Below, piece after piece: positions 59,422 to 64,000 of a stretch of 64,000 nucleotides of DNA; positions within the stretch are counted from its first letter, which is position 1, and every line of letters starts with the position of its first letter. Source of the DNA: Sequoia sempervirens (Eukaryota; Streptophyta; Pinopsida; Cupressales; Cupressaceae); contig VDFB02270651.1 in assembly GCA_007258455.2 (NCBI GenBank), positions 487,851,923 through 487,915,922 of the forward strand. Reading direction: 5' to 3'. The notes below the pieces were generated by a model, which ran no database searches, was not told the DNA's origin, and worked only from the letters and a program-made list of their open reading frames with translations. A program made the position numbers and the translations under genes.

Positions 59422-59566
59422 ACTACATGTCTCACTTTCCTCTTCTCTTCCTGAATTTCCCTCGCTCGAGGAAGATAGATCTAAAAAATACCTATTTGGT
59501 GGTACCTACACTCATAAGGATGTTGGATGAAGTTCTTTCATGGTGATGGGATCCCAAGATGACATT

Positions 59567-60741
59567 ATGATTAATCTATCATTTCATCGCTAGAATTTCA
59601 CAGGTTATAAGGTAATCAATTCTTGATAGAATGCAAAATTTTGTTACTACCATCCAAATGTGTCCATCACAAATCAAATCTACTTAACATTTTAACTCCC
59701 AAACTTTGTAACAAGTGTCAAATGTGACTATGGTCCACCAGTTACACAACCAAGGCCTCAATTGTATTCTCTAATTGTAATCAAATGACTTTTTCTCTTC
59801 ATTCAAGTAAATAAACTTGAAGGGAAACACTGCCAAGTGGTTTATTGGACACATACATGACTAAAAATAGCAGAAAATTTACATTTAATTTCCATATGTC
59901 TAACTGGTTAACAAGGAGAGAGTGTGTACTAGGCCTGGTTAAGTCATGATAAATTTATGCTTTGGCAATAATTTTTTTTAATTCATATTAAATCTTCCCA
60001 CGTCTAATTGCTAGGAGACTTTTGGCATGTTTTAAGGTAGGATGATTGATGAAAGAGCCCAAAGACTAGCCTTTCTCCATGGTATCCAGGTACACACAAC
60101 AGAGGTTTCCTCTTATACAGTTGGAAATGATTTAAAGAAATTAGCTAGGAATTATTCATTTAACTTAAGGTTTTCTCATAATGCCATCATTGGAAAATTA
60201 TCATCAAATTCTTCTATTATGAAGAGTTGGTCTATGTACCTCTGGTAATCACTATAAATGTTTGTAAGGATAAAATTACTAATTGCATCAGGTAGGAGAG
60301 AATCAACTTTGAGTTCTTCAAAGATTATATTCCTCTATTCATAATTTTTAAGGGTTGTGTATGGAGGAGTTATCACTACCAAAAAGGGAGGAGACCTTTC
60401 CTTGTATTCTTTTATAATTTTCATTATTCTTATTTATTTTACACTTACATTTACAAATACACATACATATGCATTTACTATTTTCATTTATTTGTCATGT
60501 AGTTTAATAGTTTGATTGATTTCATATTATATGTGTTGAAGATTTTAGAATTTCAATTACATTAATTTATGGATATGTTGTATCTATAACACTACAAAAC
60601 CATATTCCCTTTGTATTTACACTTGCATTTAGAAAAAAACATTTATATACATAGATATAGGTTTCTTTAATGATATGTTGCATTTATTGTTCTAGGAGAG
60701 CATCTAGTAATTGCATTTACATTTACATTTAAAACTACATA

Positions 60742-60776
<35 letters not shown>

Positions 60777-62890
60777 GTGTGTGTGTGTGTGTATCATTTA
60801 TATTCAATGTTAAGAAACAACCCATTAGGCCTGCACATGGATAAAAATTCATAAAATCATATCTTCCATACATGTTTTGTTGAAAACTAGGCTTGAACCT
60901 CTCATTTAACATGCTTTTCTTCAGAAAAATCTTGAGGATAGCAGCTATACCTTCTTTATTTCTTATCCTATGCCCTATTCATGCATCCTACAATTACAAT
61001 AGTATCCATGGGGCCTCTTACACAAGCTATAGTAATCACAAAAAGTGTAAGAGCCCCTTCATATCATGTTTGGACTACAAAACCCTAAAAAATAGGGTAA
61101 CTCAGATTATGATTTGTTGGTGAGCTGTATGGAAAAAATCATTAGCACCAGCTCATTCTTGGATTCTTTTGAAAGAGAAGCGAATCAGGTGGTAGTTAAG
61201 TACAAACATTATAGTGTCAAGATGAATGAGGTGATCAATTTTGATTGTCCAACTGATGAAAAGTACCACAAATGGGTAAATGTATATTTAACTGAGGAAG
61301 AGTGAAAAGGAGTAGGCTGCTAGTGGTTGACAAATCAGCTATTGCAGTTACAAAAAATTCCAAAATTTTTTTTGGTGACAGTCTAGGCTCGGAATTCTTG
61401 AAGTTTTTTGTTGTTGCATAAACCATTCTTAGTGGGCACGATGAACATGAAGATTCTCTGGGGAGATTGCTATTGTAATTTTTTTTTGGAATACCACAAG
61501 GCATTCCAATTGGCTGGTGACACGTGTGCTTTCTCGCCCAATGCTTGTTTGCTCCTTTTTCTATAATAAGGATTTCAAGGCCAAAAGTATGGGTTAGCAA
61601 GTTAGACATTTTTGGTCGATTCTAGATGAAGTTGTAGAGAAAAATGTAAAGTCTGATGGTTTTAGGAAAAATGAAATTTAGGTTTTGAGTCATTCTATAG
61701 TAGGTTTTGAATTCATGGGGATTTGATGTTTTATGATAGTACTGGAATTTAAATTGATATGATTAATTCAAACTCATGTCTCTCCATTGTACAACCATAT
61801 CTGAATTTTGAATAAAATGATCAAGGGTTGTTTTGTTCATCTCATTGTTGTGGTGTGTATGATTCTTGTTTTAAGTTTAATTCAAGGAATTAATTAAAAT
61901 GCTTGAATGGGATTGTAGGTGGATATGTTCTGTATAAGGATTTGATAAGTAGTATTGGGTTAGAATACATATTGATGAGATTGTAAAGCAATGTTATCAA
62001 GGATATTATATGTTATGTGTTAAATCTGTCATAAACTCTTAGATGCTTATAAATTTGACTCCTCCAATGGATATATGGCACTAATCTAAGTTGTACTTAT
62101 TCGTATGGTTCACTATTTGTTTTCTTTTACCTAGAGCTTGCTACAAATTGCAAATCAATGACTATCTTATATTGTGAAATGTTGTTGTAGTTATCTCATG
62201 GTCTAAATAGTTGATATTGTTAATAAATAGTCAGTTCTATTTGGTATTATCCTATTATGTTGAGCTATTAAATGATATTATTTGTTGTTGTTAATGTTGT
62301 TTATGATGATGGTGCAGAGGTTGTAAGCACATTAAGGGATCATCCTCCTGGGTCTTGCAGAGCCTAAAGTGTAGGAGGTCTTTCAAATCCTCGTCAATTG
62401 GTCTAGGTCCTAAGAGCTTCCCTTTATTGGAATTGGCAATTCCATAGGTAGATTAGAAGATCAACCTGCTTACCGTAAAAACAACCAACACCTTGCATAT
62501 GTTTTTGGTGGAGGTATTAAAGAAGAATTGTATGTCTCTATTTCCATTCATTAGATCTACCTTAGCCTAGCATATACTTGGGCTAAGTCTACAATTGCTT
62601 TAGACTCATGCGATGAAGGCTATGTGTGATAAAATCCTAGACTTCAACCAAGATGTGGGTAGATTATGGGAGTTTTTCCAAGACCTGAGGCTGGTGGATA
62701 AAAATGTGAAAGACTAAGCTATTTTATTTTTTCTATCTTATACCATTTTATGAGAATGGGGGTGCCAATGTACAAGAAGATCTTTGGAAACTAGGCATGA
62801 AAATTGAAGGTTAAAGAGAATGGGGGTGCCAAAATTACATTAATCATTACCCCTTGGTCATTGATTTTCCCTGAGTTCCCTCAACCTCAT
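59567..62890. other. No gene recognised
   Basis: AT-rich DNA with scattered short frames, for example 60042-60248 plus, 61114-61305 plus and 61235-61609 minus. None has a motif I recognise, and the two at 61.2-61.6 kb contradict each other across the same bases. A microsatellite lies at 60741-60793. Confidence 0.5.
60741..60793. repeat. (CATA)n then (TG)n microsatellite
   Basis: About eight CATA units, a short TATATA bridge and about nine TG units. Confidence 0.95.
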
Positions 62891-62894
62891 CCTT

Positions 62895-63320
62895 AGTGTT
62901 GGCATTGACCTTTTTTTCACTCCTCCAAACTCTTCCTCGGTGATGATATTGACCTTTTTTTCACTCCTCCAAACTCTTCGTCGGCATTGGTATTGACCTT
63001 GTTTTAACTCCAAACTCTTACTCGATGTTGGTATTGACCTTATTTTCACTCCTCCAAACTCTTCCTCGGTGCTGATATTAACCTTGTTTTCACTCCTCCA
63101 AACTCTTTGTCAGAGCTAGTATTGACCTTGTTTTAACTCCAAACTCTTCCTCGCTGGCATTGACCTATTTTTCACTACTCCAAACTCTTCGTTGATGTTG
63201 GCATTAACCTTGGTTTCACTACTCCAAAATCTTCCTTGGCGCTAGCGTTGACCTTGTTTTCACTACTCCAAACTCTTCCTTGATGCTAGTATTGACCTTT
63301 CACTTCTCCAATTTGACAAG
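62895..63320. repeat. Minisatellite of about 44 bp, ten copies
   Basis: Units start ATTGACCTT and contain TTTCACTCCTCCAAACTCTT followed by CCTCGGTG-like ends. Lengths range from about 38 to 47 bp; two units lack the CACTCC part. Copies are diverged by substitution. No reading frame is kept. Confidence 0.92.
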
Positions 63321-63650
63321 CTACAACCTAGTTTTGTTAGGTTTTATAGTATGTTAATTAAGTTCAAAATTATGGCACCATTTAGCTAGGTTTTAATATT
63401 CTACAATATAGTTAAGTATATATTAGCTATATTTCACATAATAAATAATATAATTATTGAACTTATTATATTTATATATTATATTCTTTAACAAAATTAT
63501 TAAATACATATAAAATTATTATAATTAATAATTAATAATAAGTATAATTTTATATAATATAAAATGTAATTAATATAATATATATTTAATATAATAGTAA
63601 TATATATTAATATGAGAGGGAAACTAAATTTTGATTGCACACTTAAAGAG
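63321..63650. other. Extremely AT-rich stretch, no gene
   Basis: TATA/ATTAAT-rich DNA between the minisatellite and the purine-rich tract. Nothing codes. Confidence 0.6.
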
Positions 63651-64000
63651 ACAAAGATAAATATAGGGAAGAAAATATAGAGAGAGGGAGATAATGACAC
63701 ACATACAAATATAAAGGGAGACAAAGAGATAGAGACAGGTACAGAGATAAAGAGATAAGGATGAATAGATAGAGATATAGGGAGGGTGATTGATATATCT
63801 CTCCTAGTTTCTCTCTATATCTCTATATCTCCCACTATATATGTCACTCCCACCTCTTCCCCCCTCTATCTATTGAGCTATCTCTCCCTCTCCCCCCTTT
63901 CTCTCTCATTCACTCCATCTCTCCCTCTATATCTCCTACTCTATATATCTATCTCTTTCTATCTATATCCCTTTCTCTCCCTCCCCCTCTCTATCTCCCC
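63651..64000. repeat. Purine-rich tract switching to pyrimidine-rich tract
   Basis: 63651-63790 is rich in AGAGATA / GGGAGA on the plus strand. From 63795 to the window end it is rich in TCTCTATATCTC / CCCTCTC. The two halves are roughly inverted copies of one another in composition (GAGATA against TATCTC), so a long imperfect hairpin is possible. The tract continues beyond the window. Confidence 0.8.

Larger units (their letters stand above)
56250..59566 (-). pseudogene. Multi-exon SET-domain gene with Transposase_24-like region, decayed
   Basis: Reading on the minus strand: a start near 59566 (MSSWDPITMKE) with two stops, a Ser/Glu-rich part, then a SET domain (59240-58780). Downstream are probable exons at 58620-58552 (ending GTTTAC), 58440-58213 (after TTGTTGTAG, with coiled-coil-like IDEIRERVKILSERLQ) and 58113-57740 (after TTTTACAG, Pro/Ser-rich). 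Blocks at 57660-57320 and 57250-57140 (KERLEKHWQHKFGSGGYMRL) resemble plant Transposase_24 proteins of CACTA-like elements. Block 57030-56905 encodes KVPTKEELKIAFQQGYGAM and LRVLTEKTQPSTASHTG. Repeated small exons follow at 56283-56720. All run in the same direction with plausible splice borders, so one transcription unit is likely, but this is inference. Several stops mark it as decayed. Two adjacent pseudogenes remain possible. Confidence 0.5.

Noticed and set aside
61235..61609. 124-codon minus-strand frame and the overlapping plus-strand frame at 61114-61305
   Set aside because: No recognisable motif on either strand, and no support from neighbours.

Overview
The window looks like intergenic DNA from a very large, retrotransposon-dense seed-plant nuclear genome. 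A gymnosperm or conifer is my best guess, but the sequence does not prove it. It is AT-rich, carries no rRNA or tRNA gene and no intact single-copy gene, and is almost wholly made of nested, decayed mobile elements. I could place most boundaries by eye from TG...CA ends, short target-site duplications (TSDs), primer-binding sites (PBS), purine tracts (PPT) and matching long terminal repeats (LTRs).

Layout. 1-6412: older sequence with a hAT transposase pseudogene (about 1650-4016, +) split by a tRNA-derived SINE (2989-3190), then a decayed copy of an unknown gene family, 'gene X' (about 5050-6310, -). 6413-35664: chromovirus A (Ty3/gypsy, +), with 5' LTR, initiator-Met PBS, gag, protease, RT, RNase H, integrase, chromodomain and the start of a 3' LTR. 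A is interrupted four times: by element B (11693-28012, -) inside integrase, TSD CATAC; by solo LTR C (28717-29580) at the chromodomain, TSD ACAAG; by insertion E (29658-35423) just after the chromodomain core, TSD AATAG; and by element D, which starts inside A's 3' LTR at 35665.

B is a 16.3-kb Tat/Ogre-type element with gag, protease, a G-patch, RT, two RNase H domains and integrase. It has minisatellites at both ends of its internal region, and a plant mobile domain (MAIN-like) gene lies antisense between pol and the 3' LTR. E contains a long antisense gene X and a 704-bp TRIM-like element (TSD ATAGA).

35665-about 41148 is the 5' part of element D (+): LTR, PBS, a long leader with hairpins and the start of gag. 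It passes into a repeat-rich block F (about 41119-42413, apparently resuming at 54480). F is split by G (42419-54474, -; TSD ATATG), a Del/Tekay-type chromovirus with LTRs of about 3.7 kb.

56.2-59.6 kb holds a decayed multi-exon minus-strand gene. A SET domain at its 5' end appears joined to sequence resembling plant Transposase_24/CACTA-associated proteins, and it has tandemly duplicated small exons. 59.6-64.0 kb holds only simple repeats and minisatellites that I can identify.

Reading frames throughout are broken mostly by TAG and TGA where CAG or CGA would be expected, and by Asp-to-Asn changes at catalytic sites. That is the pattern expected from C-to-T decay of methylated silent DNA. 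No element here looks able to move by itself.
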